From contig OZ253454.1 of NCBI GenBank assembly GCA_965261475.1, positions 744,001 through 808,000 on the forward strand: DNA of 64,000 nucleotides. Reading direction: 5' to 3'. Positions within the stretch are counted from its first letter, which is position 1; every line of letters starts with the position of its first letter. Below, one piece after another: positions 45,743 through 54,353 of the stretch. Source of the stretch: G965261475 sp965261475 [NCBI: bacterium]. Its GTDB lineage: Bacteria; SAR324; XYD2-FULL-50-16. Made by a program: the position numbers and the translations under genes. The notes under the pieces are model-generated. The model ran no database searches. It saw only the letters and a list, made by a program, of their open reading frames with translations, and was not told the DNA's origin.

Positions 45743-47264
45743 TTTTTTTATCAGCAAAAAAATCTAAAACTACTTTTTTATCAGAAAAATAATTTTTTTT
45801 ATTCCCTACAATTTGATAAGCTTCGCATCCTTTTCCTGCAATCAAAACAAGATCGCTGGGTTTTGCCATTTGTAGAGCAAAATAAATAGCTTGCTTTCTA
45901 TCTTTGATAACAAAAGTTGTATTTTGTTTTTGAGACGGAATTCCCTCCTGAATAGCTGCTAAAATATCCTCATCCGATTCTGTTCTAGGGTTGTCGCTAG
46001 TAAGAACTACAAAATCACTGAATTTTGCTGCTATTTTTCCCATAATAGGGCGTTTTTTTTTATCTCTATCTCCTCCGCAACCAAATAATGTTATGAGTTT
46101 TTTTTGTTTTTCTATTATATTTTGACGAATAGTAGTTAGAACATGTTCTAAAGAATCTGCAGTATGTGCGTAATCTACAAAAACATGTATGCCAAAGTTA
46201 TTTGATATTTTCTCAAACCTACCTGATATATTAGTAATTTTTTCTAGATGACAAATGATTTTCTCTACTGGAAACCCGAATAAATAACAGCTACAAAAAG
46301 TAGCTAGCGAATTATAAATATTAAACAAACCTGCTATTTGGAATCTCATAGTGCCAAGATAGTCGCCACGATAAAAAATACTATAGTGGCTACTGCTATT
46401 ATTCATAACTAAAATTTTTGCAAAAAAATCTGCATTCTGGTTTTTGACGCTATAAGTATAAATTTTTCTGCGAGTTGATTTAATCACAATTTCACAAAAT
46501 TCTTGACACATAGCATCATCTTTATTGATCAGAGTTATCACAGATTTTTTTTGTTGTCTTAAGCGATAAAAATAATCTAGTTTGGATTGCTTATAGTTTT
46601 CCCAAGAAAGATGAAAATCCAAGTGATCTGATGTTAAATTAGTAAAAATTAACAAATCAAACTCTAAAGACGCCGTTCTTTGAAAATTACTAGCATGACT
46701 AGTAACTTCTATAACTAGATAGGATAAATCCCCGATAGCAGATAAATTTTGATATAATTCTAAAATAGGCGGAGTAGTTAGAGCCGTATCAATGTTTTTA
46801 TTAGCATACTGAATACCTAGTGTTCCTACTGAAGCAGTATTTTGCTGAAAAGCAGTCAAAACACTAGCTAGCAATTGATTAGTAGTAGTCTTGCCGTTGG
46901 TGCCTGTAATGCCTATAATTTTTGTGCTTTTAAAAGGATTTTGAAAAAATTTTCTTGCTATTAAAGCCATAGCTAAATACTCGTCTAGCACTTTTATCCA
47001 CACTACATTCTTTGGAATTGTTAGTGCTAATTTATTATTACTAACTACAACTATTGCTCCTTTTTTAATTGCTTGTGGATAACTTGTGAGAGGATGAGGA
47101 ATATTCAGATCCACAAATTCTTCCTTACTAATACAAAAAAATAAACTATTAGGAGTTATTTTGCGATAATCCATCTCCAGCTTCTCAATAACACAATCAC
47201 AAAAATTGATTTTTTGAACAATTAAATCAGCAATGCTCTCCAAAAGAGAAGTCAATTTTATCAT
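45735..47264 (-). CDS. murE: UDP-MurNAc-tripeptide synthetase (meso-diaminopimelate ligase)
   Basis: Adds meso-diaminopimelate to the peptidoglycan precursor. Seen in 509 residues: P-loop ITGTNGKTTT, EVTSHA, NLTSDHLDFH, VDYAHTADSLEH and TSDNPRTE; the DNPR motif indicates meso-DAP rather than lysine. The gene is three bases from mgtE and overlaps rbgA. No other mur genes lie beside it, which is unusual. Confidence 0.95.
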   Translation of the reverse strand: MIKLTSLLESIADLIVQKINFCDCVIEKLEMDYRKITPNSLFFCISKEEFVDLNIPHPLTSYPQAIKKGAIVVVSNNKLALTIPKNVVWIKVLDEYLAMALIARKFFQNPFKSTKIIGITGTNGKTTTNQLLASVLTAFQQNTASVGTLGIQYANKNIDTALTTPPILELYQNLSAIGDLSYLVIEVTSHASNFQRTASLEFDLLIFTNLTSDHLDFHLSWENYKQSKLDYFYRLRQQKKSVITLINKDDAMCQEFCEIVIKSTRRKIYTYSVKNQNADFFAKILVMNNSSSHYSIFYRGDYLGTMRFQIAGLFNIYNSLATFCSCYLFGFPVEKIICHLEKITNISGRFEKISNNFGIHVFVDYAHTADSLEHVLTTIRQNIIEKQKKLITLFGCGGDRDKKKRPIMGKIAAKFSDFVVLTSDNPRTESDEDILAAIQEGIPSQKQNTTFVIKDRKQAIYFALQMAKPSDLVLIAGKGCEAYQIVGNKKNYFSDKKVVLDFFADKKNA

Positions 47265-47266
47265 AC

Positions 47267-48631
47267 TTAAGATATATAACGCAGTACTCGTGATGCTAAT
47301 GCAAAAATAAAGAAAAAACCCATTATGTCGGTAAGTGTAGTCAATATTGGGCTAGAAGCAATTGCTGGGTCAATTTTAAAAAACTTTAAAATAATAGGTA
47401 TAGCACTCCCCAAACAAACTGCTATCACAGTATTTAGCGCTAGCGATACACCTACTACAAACCCTAAATACAAATTACCTTTCCAAAGTATAGCAATGAG
47501 AGCTAAGATCCCTCCTAAAATTAACCCGTTGATACAACCTACAATAACCTCTTTAGATAAAACTTTCAATATTTCCCTAGGAGAGATCAAGCCTAAAGAA
47601 ATTTCTCTTAATGTTACTGCTACGGATTGATTGCCAGAGCAACCACTCATATCAGAAACAATAGGTAAAAACACCGCTAAAGTAATAGCTTGTGCGAGTG
47701 TATCTTCATAGGCAATAATCACACTAGCTGCTAAAAAGTTTAATAAAATGTTAATAACTAACCAAGAAAGTCTTTTAGCAGATCTCTGATAAATAGGTTG
47801 CGAGCGGAATTCCTCGCCCCCGAGAATACCTGTTAATTTGAGAACTTCTTGAGCTGTTTCCTTTTGTAAAAAATGATCTACAGATGCTCTAGTTATTACT
47901 CCAGATAATTTTTTTTTCTGGTCTAAAACAGGAAATGCTATAAAATTATACTCCTTAAAATAATTTTTAATTTGCTCTATTTTCGTATCAACTGCGATAC
48001 TAATAATGTCTTTTTTAATAAGTTTGCGCAAAGGAGTTTGAGAAGGTGTTAACAACAAACTACGAATAGGAATAATTCCCTGTAAATTATCATACTCATC
48101 TACAATATAGGTATATTGGACATTGTAATTTTTGTAAGACTCTGCGTACTTTTCTAGATCTTTTCTAATATCATTGACTGTGCCCTTGATATTATATTTT
48201 AAATATTCCCTAATCATTAGACCGCCCGCAATATCATCTGCAAAAGCAATAGCTGCAGATACAGTCTTTTTGATACGAGACGGCAAATACCCTATAATTT
48301 CTTGGGCTACGTGTAAATTAAAACATTTTAAAATATCTACTTGCAGGTCACTTGAAAAATAATTTAAAAGCGTCGCAGAATGTTTTCTTTTTAATTTTAC
48401 AAGTATTCTATAAATCTCTTTAGTATCTGGGCTAGAGCTCAAAATAGATGCAGAAGTTCTATAGGGTAAGCTACCAAAAAAAATAACCCTTTGCTCCCTA
48501 GAAAGATAAGAGAGTAAATTGTGTAAATCTTGATAGTGTTTTACTCTGACAAAATTTTTAATTTTACTTTTTTCTCCGTTATCAATAATTTTTGCTAAAT
48601 AAAGAAATTCTTCTTTAGAAAAATTATCCAT
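47267..48631 (-). CDS. mgtE: Magnesium transporter MgtE
   Basis: A 454-residue magnesium channel. N-domain of helical repeats (about 1-130), paired CBS domains (about 130-255), then five membrane helices (about 280-454) with the pore-lining DMSGCSGNQSVAVTLREI. Magnesium bound to the CBS/N domains closes the pore in this family. It overlaps the upstream chorismate-mutase-like gene by 8 bases and precedes murE. Confidence 0.92.
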   Translation of the reverse strand: MDNFSKEEFLYLAKIIDNGEKSKIKNFVRVKHYQDLHNLLSYLSREQRVIFFGSLPYRTSASILSSSPDTKEIYRILVKLKRKHSATLLNYFSSDLQVDILKCFNLHVAQEIIGYLPSRIKKTVSAAIAFADDIAGGLMIREYLKYNIKGTVNDIRKDLEKYAESYKNYNVQYTYIVDEYDNLQGIIPIRSLLLTPSQTPLRKLIKKDIISIAVDTKIEQIKNYFKEYNFIAFPVLDQKKKLSGVITRASVDHFLQKETAQEVLKLTGILGGEEFRSQPIYQRSAKRLSWLVINILLNFLAASVIIAYEDTLAQAITLAVFLPIVSDMSGCSGNQSVAVTLREISLGLISPREILKVLSKEVIVGCINGLILGGILALIAILWKGNLYLGFVVGVSLALNTVIAVCLGSAIPIILKFFKIDPAIASSPILTTLTDIMGFFFIFALASRVLRYIS

Positions 48632-49151
48632 AATCTTTTTGTAATTGTAGAGAATAACTATGTATTTTTTCTAGTAAAGAAAGAACTAGTTTCTTAGAAA
48701 TATATAAGCGTTGAGCCTGAAGCGCCCTATCTTCTAGAAGCACTTGCCACCTCTTATTATCAAGTACTACTAAATTTTTATTTTTTTTGAAACAACCTAT
48801 CTGATTAACCAATAAAAAGCGATTCAGTAAGATAAAATAGATATTAGCGTCTATAGATTGCAGATAAGAGATAAAAAAATTTATTGAAAATATTTGAATA
48901 CTGCCAGTTTCTAAATGGCAATCAAAATTCAAAAAATCCAAGAACCATTTTTTAGAAATTAAAGAATTGTAATCTCTGTTTTTATTTGAGTAATCAATTT
49001 TTTGATAAGCATTTTTTAGTAAATCATCATTGTCTGGAAAAGAAATTTTGATATTTTGTATTCCATCTATTTTTTCCCTTAAAAAAAATAAAAATTGAGC
49101 ATCAAAAAAATCAATTTTTTTTCTGTAAAATTCTAATAAATTGTCTTTCAC
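48624..49151 (-). CDS. Chorismate-mutase (AroQ)-like protein
   Basis: A 175-residue protein. Residues 95-171 match AroQ chorismate mutase: LQSIDANIYFILLNRFLLVNQIGCFKK (helix 1 with R111 and K122/K123), D131 and R134 in VLDNKRW, and a final helix ending SLQLQ with the usual Gln. Glu52 of the E. coli enzyme is replaced by Trp135. The N-terminus (NLLEFYRKKIDFFDAQFLFFLREK) resembles helix 1 again, so it may be an internal duplication. Start is GTG, fixed by a strong AAGGAGG four bases before it. It overlaps mgtE by 8 bases. Confidence 0.6.
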   Translation of the reverse strand: MKDNLLEFYRKKIDFFDAQFLFFLREKIDGIQNIKISFPDNDDLLKNAYQKIDYSNKNRDYNSLISKKWFLDFLNFDCHLETGSIQIFSINFFISYLQSIDANIYFILLNRFLLVNQIGCFKKNKNLVVLDNKRWQVLLEDRALQAQRLYISKKLVLSLLEKIHSYSLQLQKDYG

Positions 49152-49248
49152 ACTGCCTCCTTAATAAAATTTGATATTACTACAATAAATCCTACTCTAG
49201 ATATTCTACAATGTATTGAATAATAATATTTTTATTTAATTAACACTC

Positions 49249-49322
49249 TCGAGGTGGCGGGATTTGAACCCACGACCCCATGTCCCCCAGACATGTGCGC
49301 TACCTAGCTGCGCTACACCTCG
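49249..49322 (-). tRNA. tRNA-Pro (anticodon GGG)
   Basis: Full cloverleaf on the minus strand: 7-base acceptor stem CGAGGTG/CACCTCG, D-arm GCGC...GCGC, anticodon stem CATGT/ACATG with loop CTGGGGG so the anticodon is GGG, and T-arm with GGTTCAAATCC. The discriminator is A; CCA is not encoded. It lies between the O-antigen-ligase-like gene and the chorismate-mutase-like gene. Confidence 0.96.
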
Positions 49323-49355
49323 TTTTTATAAACTCTATAATAAATTGCACTCAAA

Positions 49356-51716
49356 TTACCTTATAACTCTTACAGCATTATTTAAACCTGCCCAGAATTT
49401 TTCTATTTTATCTTTAGCTTCTTTGTTTTTAATTATCTGATCAAACTTGATTGTCCAATCTAGACTGCTAATTTGAGTAAGCGGGTTATGAGATAAAACC
49501 TGTGTTGCTATTTTTTGAGCTCTTTTTTGTATCTCAAGCTCGTCAGACAAAGGCGTTAAATCAACATATGCTGCCTCCATAGCTGCTTTTAAAATCTCAG
49601 AGCTCAAAGATTGTATAATAGGTTGTAAGTTCAAATTAGGTTTTCTAAAAAATTTATTTTTAACATAAGTGTTGATTGTAGTATAAATTTGATTAAAATA
49701 TTTTTCAGAAAAATCAACTCGTAAAAAAGAATGATTATCTTTTGTTTTTACTTCTTGAAACACAACATTTTGTGTCTGAGATTTATTAACCGCAAACTTC
49801 CATTTTCCTGATTTTCTTCGTGCTGTTTTGACCTCAAAAAGATATTGAAGAGTCAGTAAAAAAGTATCTTTATCATTGTATAAATAAGAAAGTCTATGAG
49901 TCAAAGATAAAGCATTGCCATAGTAATGATCTATTTTTAGATATTCTTTTAATAGTTCATAAGCTCTCTTAGTATCTCCTAAGTAATAGTAGGAGAGGGC
50001 TTCTAAAAACCCATTTATTCTGTAATTAGGAATTACCTCGTTCGTTTGTTGAATATTTACAAGGGCTTTTTTATAATATTTAAGCTCTAGATACCTCCTA
50101 GTTAAAGCATCCAAAAGATAGATATCCTGTCTTTGAGCCTTTAATTTTTCAAATTTTATTGTTTGGAATAGGTTTTTACCTGTTTTGGTAATTTTGACAA
50201 ATTCGTACTGAGTTTTTGCCCAAGTAACGTATAGAATACAAACCAGCAGAATAATCAAAGCTACAGGCAATTGGTTGCGTACTAAACTAGGTAATTGCTT
50301 CCATTTTGTTAGCCAAGTTTTATAAATACTAGTAATTTTTTTGAGCCTAAACCAAAAAAAATTTGCTGCTGGCAATTCTTTTTTGTAGTAAGCTATAAGC
50401 ACAAAAGAAATCGCGAGTAGAGCGTATTGAGGAATATTAGTTACAATCATTCTTTGTGATACAGAAAACACACCATGCATCAAAAAACCTAGCATACCAG
50501 CAGCACTACCTAAAATAATTCTTTGGTGCAAAATATTTGTTTTAGTATAAAAAAATAATTTGATTAGATTATAAAAAACATACCCCCAAAGAATAAAAAA
50601 ACAAATATAGCCAAAAATACCTCCTTCTGCTAGGTACTCTAGCCATTCTGAATGGGCATGATTGTAACTTCTTTGACCCCATAAAACTCTGCTATCAGGT
50701 GCAATATGTCGAAAAAATAACGCGTAAGAAGTGCCTAATCCATACCCAAAAATAGGAGCTTCAAAAAATGCTTTGACAGCAGGTCCCCAAGCAATAAATC
50801 TGCCTTGCCAAGTTCCAAAATAAAAAACTCTAAAAAACCTTGAGAATCCAGATAATTGATCCCTAAATAAAAAACAAATAAACAAAAAAATAACTAAACA
50901 TATTGCCGCAAATAAAAACAAAGATAATATATGTCTTTTTTTCTTAAAAAATATTTGCACTAGTAAAATAAACAGCACTATCAAGCAACTTAAGATTCCA
51001 GCAGCTATGGCTGCTCTAGTTTTTGTGAGCAAAAGAGCATGGCTAGATGCTAAAAAAAATAAAAAAAATAAAACATGCCTTGTTTTACTAAAATATGTTT
51101 GAAAATGGATTGTGCCAGCTACTCTTTGAATTTTTGGTATTGAGAGCAATAAAAATATCGGCAAAATAGGCACAAGCGAGCCGGCTAGGTAGTTAATGTT
51201 TCCGTAGGTAACTTTGATTCTACCAGCAGAGCCTTTATAATATGGACTTAAACCTTGTGTTTCTAAAACCCCAAAAAACCAAACATAGAGCATACTAAAT
51301 CCTACAAATAGCAAAAAAATAATAATTGCTTTGTCCATTTTATCTGTCCTCAAAAACCTAATGATATATACCATCCACAAAAGTGCAATCAACTCTATTG
51401 CTAACTCATACCTATAATTATAATGGATATTTTCTCCTAAATGGAGCAAGAAGCCAGGGTAAGTGCCTAGCACGGGAAGTAAAAAAAGCAGGGTTTCTTT
51501 CCAAGGAAAACTACACTCTATAAGAGTATTTTTTTGGATGAAGCGGTTGTAGCCTAAGTAGCTTATATCGTAGATAAAAAAACAAACTAGTATAAATAGC
51601 CCCATATAAACCATCTTAAAACTATTTACATGGTAGAAATTATAATTGTAGTACGCATTAAAAGCAAAAAAAATCACTCCAGCTAATGCTGGAAAAAATA
51701 AGCTGTTATGTTTCAT
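49356..51716 (-). CDS. O-antigen-ligase-like (Wzy_C) membrane protein with helical-repeat tail, copy 1
   Basis: A 786-residue protein with about 12 membrane helices. The family motif GRIKVTYGNINYLAG (RxxGxxxNxN-type) lies near 165-180 and the large periplasmic loop ends in NHAHSEWLEYLAEGG at 352-366, with the conserved histidine pair. After the last helix (about 485) a soluble C-terminus of about 290 residues has TPR-like helices (YYKKALVNIQQTNEVIPNYRIN, YYLGDTKRAYELLKEYL). Members ligate O-antigen to lipid A core or glycans to proteins. No other glycan genes are adjacent. A near-identical paralogue lies next to it. Confidence 0.8.
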   Translation of the reverse strand: MKHNSLFFPALAGVIFFAFNAYYNYNFYHVNSFKMVYMGLFILVCFFIYDISYLGYNRFIQKNTLIECSFPWKETLLFLLPVLGTYPGFLLHLGENIHYNYRYELAIELIALLWMVYIIRFLRTDKMDKAIIIFLLFVGFSMLYVWFFGVLETQGLSPYYKGSAGRIKVTYGNINYLAGSLVPILPIFLLLSIPKIQRVAGTIHFQTYFSKTRHVLFFLFFLASSHALLLTKTRAAIAAGILSCLIVLFILLVQIFFKKKRHILSLFLFAAICLVIFLFICFLFRDQLSGFSRFFRVFYFGTWQGRFIAWGPAVKAFFEAPIFGYGLGTSYALFFRHIAPDSRVLWGQRSYNHAHSEWLEYLAEGGIFGYICFFILWGYVFYNLIKLFFYTKTNILHQRIILGSAAGMLGFLMHGVFSVSQRMIVTNIPQYALLAISFVLIAYYKKELPAANFFWFRLKKITSIYKTWLTKWKQLPSLVRNQLPVALIILLVCILYVTWAKTQYEFVKITKTGKNLFQTIKFEKLKAQRQDIYLLDALTRRYLELKYYKKALVNIQQTNEVIPNYRINGFLEALSYYYLGDTKRAYELLKEYLKIDHYYGNALSLTHRLSYLYNDKDTFLLTLQYLFEVKTARRKSGKWKFAVNKSQTQNVVFQEVKTKDNHSFLRVDFSEKYFNQIYTTINTYVKNKFFRKPNLNLQPIIQSLSSEILKAAMEAAYVDLTPLSDELEIQKRAQKIATQVLSHNPLTQISSLDWTIKFDQIIKNKEAKDKIEKFWAGLNNAVRVIR

Positions 51717-51922
51717 CAAAAATTTAATAAATATTGTATTATCCTATGTTATTTTAAAGGCTCAAGGTAAAATTGTATTTTTAATCTATAAATGATCTTT
51801 ACTAATTTAATAAGTTAGTGGCTATAACACAATAAGTAGTAAAAATCTCAAGCTAAAATCTATCAACTAGAGTAGTAATTCTGCATCTTTTATTTTCTAC
51901 AAATTAAAGCTTCTCAAAATCG

Positions 51923-54307
51923 CTATTTTAAAATTTTTATAAAACTCTCAAAACCTTCAAAAATATTATCCATTTTATATGTAAAATCTGACATTCTCAT
52001 AATTCTAACAAATCCTTTTGATTCCCAAGCACTCACGTCAAACCTGCCAAAAAGATCACGAGTTAAAATTTTTCTTTTTATTGCTTGAACTCTATTTTTT
52101 GTCTCAAGATCATCAGATAAAGGTGTCAAATCAATATATGCTACCTCCATAGCTGCTTTTAAAATCTCAAAGCTCAAAGATTGTATAATAGGTTGCAAAT
52201 TAAAATTAGATTTTCTAAAAAATTTGTTTTTAGCATAGGAGTTAATTGCATTATAAACTTGATTAAAATATTTTTCAGAAAAATCAACCCTTAAGAGAGG
52301 ATAATTGTCGTCTGTTTTTGCTTCCTGAAACACAATATTTTGTGTCTGAGATTTATTAACCGCAAAATTCCAATAGCTAACTAATTTTCCCGGTTTTCTT
52401 TGTGCTGTTTGTGCTTCAAAAATATATTTAAGAGTAAGTAAAAAAGTATCTTTATCATTGTATAAATAAGACAGTTTATGTGTCAAAGACAAGGTACCAT
52501 CGTGGTAGTGATCTAGTTTGAGATATTCTTTTAGTAATTCATAAGCCCTCTTAGTATCTCCTAAGTAATAGTAGGAGAGTGCTTCTAAAAAACCATTGAT
52601 TCTGTAATTAGGAATTACCTCTTTAGTTTGTTGAATATTAGCAAGAGCTTTTTTATAATATTTAAGATCTAGATACTTTCTAGTTAAAGTATCCAAGAGA
52701 TAAACATCTTGTCTTTGAGCTTTCAGTTTTTCAAATTTTATTGTTTGTAGTACGTTGCCTTTTGTTCTAATAATTTTTACAAATTCGTACTGAGTTTTTG
52801 CCCAAGTAGCATAAACAATAAATACCAGTAAAATAATCAATGCTACAGGTAATTGGTTGCGTACTAAACTAGGTAATTGCCTCCATTTTGTTAACCAAAT
52901 TTTATAGACACTAGTAATTTTTTTGAGTCTAAACCAAAAAACATTTTCTGCTGGCAGTTTTTTTTTGTAGTAAGCTATAAGCACAAAAGAGATTGCGAGT
53001 AGAGTGTATTGAGGAATATTAGTCACAAGCATTCTTTGTGCTATAGAAAAGGACCCATGCATCAAAAACACTAGCATGCCAGCAGCACTGCCTAAAATAA
53101 TTCTTTGGTGCAAAATATTTGTTTTAGTATAAAAAAATAATTTGATTAGATTATAAAAAACATACCCCCAGAGAATAAACAAACAAATATAGCCAAAAAT
53201 ACCTCCTTCTGCTAGGTACTCTAGCCATTCCGAATGGGCATGGTTGTAACTACGTTCATCCCATAAAATTCTACTATCAGGTGCAATATGTCGAAAAAAT
53301 AACGAGTAAGAAGTACCTAGTCCATACCCAAAAATAGGAGCTGCCAAAAATGCTTTGACAGCAGGTCCCCACGCAATAAATCTACCTTGCCAAGTTTCAA
53401 AATAAAAAACTTTAAAAAACCTTGAGAGCTCAGATAATTGATCTCTATAAACAAAGCAAACAAACAAAAAAATAATAAAACATATTGTCGCAAATAAAAA
53501 CAAAGATAATATATGTATTTTTTTCTTAAAAAATATTTGTACTAGTAAAATAAACAGCACCATCAAGCAACTTAAGATTCCAGCGGCTATGGCTGCTCTA
53601 GTTTTTGTGAGTAAAAGAGCATGGCTAGATGCTAAAAAAAATAAAAAAAATAAAACATGCCTTGTTTTACTAAAATATGTTTGAAAATGGATTGTGCCGG
53701 CTACTCTTTGAATTTTTGGTATTGACAGCAATAAAAATATCGGCAACATAGGCGCAAGCGCACCAGCTATTAAATTACTATTGCCATAAGCAACCGCAAT
53801 TCTGCCAGAAAATTTCTCAGCGCTGTTTAAGTATGGGCTTAAGCCTTGTGTTTCTAAAACCCCAAAAAACCAAACATAGAGCATACTAAATCCTACAAAT
53901 AGCAAAAAAATAATAATTGCTTTGTCCATTTTATCTGTCCTCAAAAACCTAATGATATATACCATCCACAAAAGTGCAATCAACTCTATTGCTAACTCAT
54001 ACCTATAATTATAATGGATATTTTCTCCTAAATGGAGCAAGAAGCCGGGTTGAGTACCTAGCACTGGAAGCAAAAAAAGTAGAGTTTCTTTCCAAGGAAA
54101 ACTGCACTCTATAAGGGTATTTTTTTGGATGAAGCGATTGTAGCCTAAGTAACTTATATCGTAGATAAAAAAACAAACTAGTATAAATAGTCCCATATAA
54201 ACCATCTTAAAACTATTTATATGGTAAAAATTATCACTATAATAAGCATTAAAAGCAAAAAAGATGACTCCAGCTAAAACAGGAAAAAATAAGCTATTAT
54301 GTTTCAT
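51923..54307 (-). CDS. O-antigen-ligase-like (Wzy_C) membrane protein, copy 2
   Basis: A 794-residue tandem paralogue of the gene at 49356. The first 150 residues and most membrane segments are almost identical. Differences cluster in the loop before the second motif (YLNSAEKFSGRIAVAYGNSNLIAG against YYKGSAGRIKVTYGNINYLAG) and in the last about 50 residues, which are unrelated. NHAHSEWLEYLAEGG is kept. The gap between the copies is 206 bases. Both copies look intact, so two ligases with different specificity are possible. Confidence 0.8.
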   Translation of the reverse strand: MKHNSLFFPVLAGVIFFAFNAYYSDNFYHINSFKMVYMGLFILVCFFIYDISYLGYNRFIQKNTLIECSFPWKETLLFLLPVLGTQPGFLLHLGENIHYNYRYELAIELIALLWMVYIIRFLRTDKMDKAIIIFLLFVGFSMLYVWFFGVLETQGLSPYLNSAEKFSGRIAVAYGNSNLIAGALAPMLPIFLLLSIPKIQRVAGTIHFQTYFSKTRHVLFFLFFLASSHALLLTKTRAAIAAGILSCLMVLFILLVQIFFKKKIHILSLFLFATICFIIFLFVCFVYRDQLSELSRFFKVFYFETWQGRFIAWGPAVKAFLAAPIFGYGLGTSYSLFFRHIAPDSRILWDERSYNHAHSEWLEYLAEGGIFGYICLFILWGYVFYNLIKLFFYTKTNILHQRIILGSAAGMLVFLMHGSFSIAQRMLVTNIPQYTLLAISFVLIAYYKKKLPAENVFWFRLKKITSVYKIWLTKWRQLPSLVRNQLPVALIILLVFIVYATWAKTQYEFVKIIRTKGNVLQTIKFEKLKAQRQDVYLLDTLTRKYLDLKYYKKALANIQQTKEVIPNYRINGFLEALSYYYLGDTKRAYELLKEYLKLDHYHDGTLSLTHKLSYLYNDKDTFLLTLKYIFEAQTAQRKPGKLVSYWNFAVNKSQTQNIVFQEAKTDDNYPLLRVDFSEKYFNQVYNAINSYAKNKFFRKSNFNLQPIIQSLSFEILKAAMEVAYIDLTPLSDDLETKNRVQAIKRKILTRDLFGRFDVSAWESKGFVRIMRMSDFTYKMDNIFEGFESFIKILK

Positions 54308-54353
54308 AAAAAAATCTAAATATTATTAAGTTATTATACTGTAAAAAACCTAG

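Larger units (their letters stand above)
49356..54307 (-). repeat. Tandem gene duplication
   Basis: The two ligase-like genes share long runs of identical DNA (for example around 50520-50580 and 53100-53160, and around 51260-51420 and 53850-54010) and differ in the C-terminal region, which points to a rather recent duplication, possibly with gene conversion. Confidence 0.85.
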
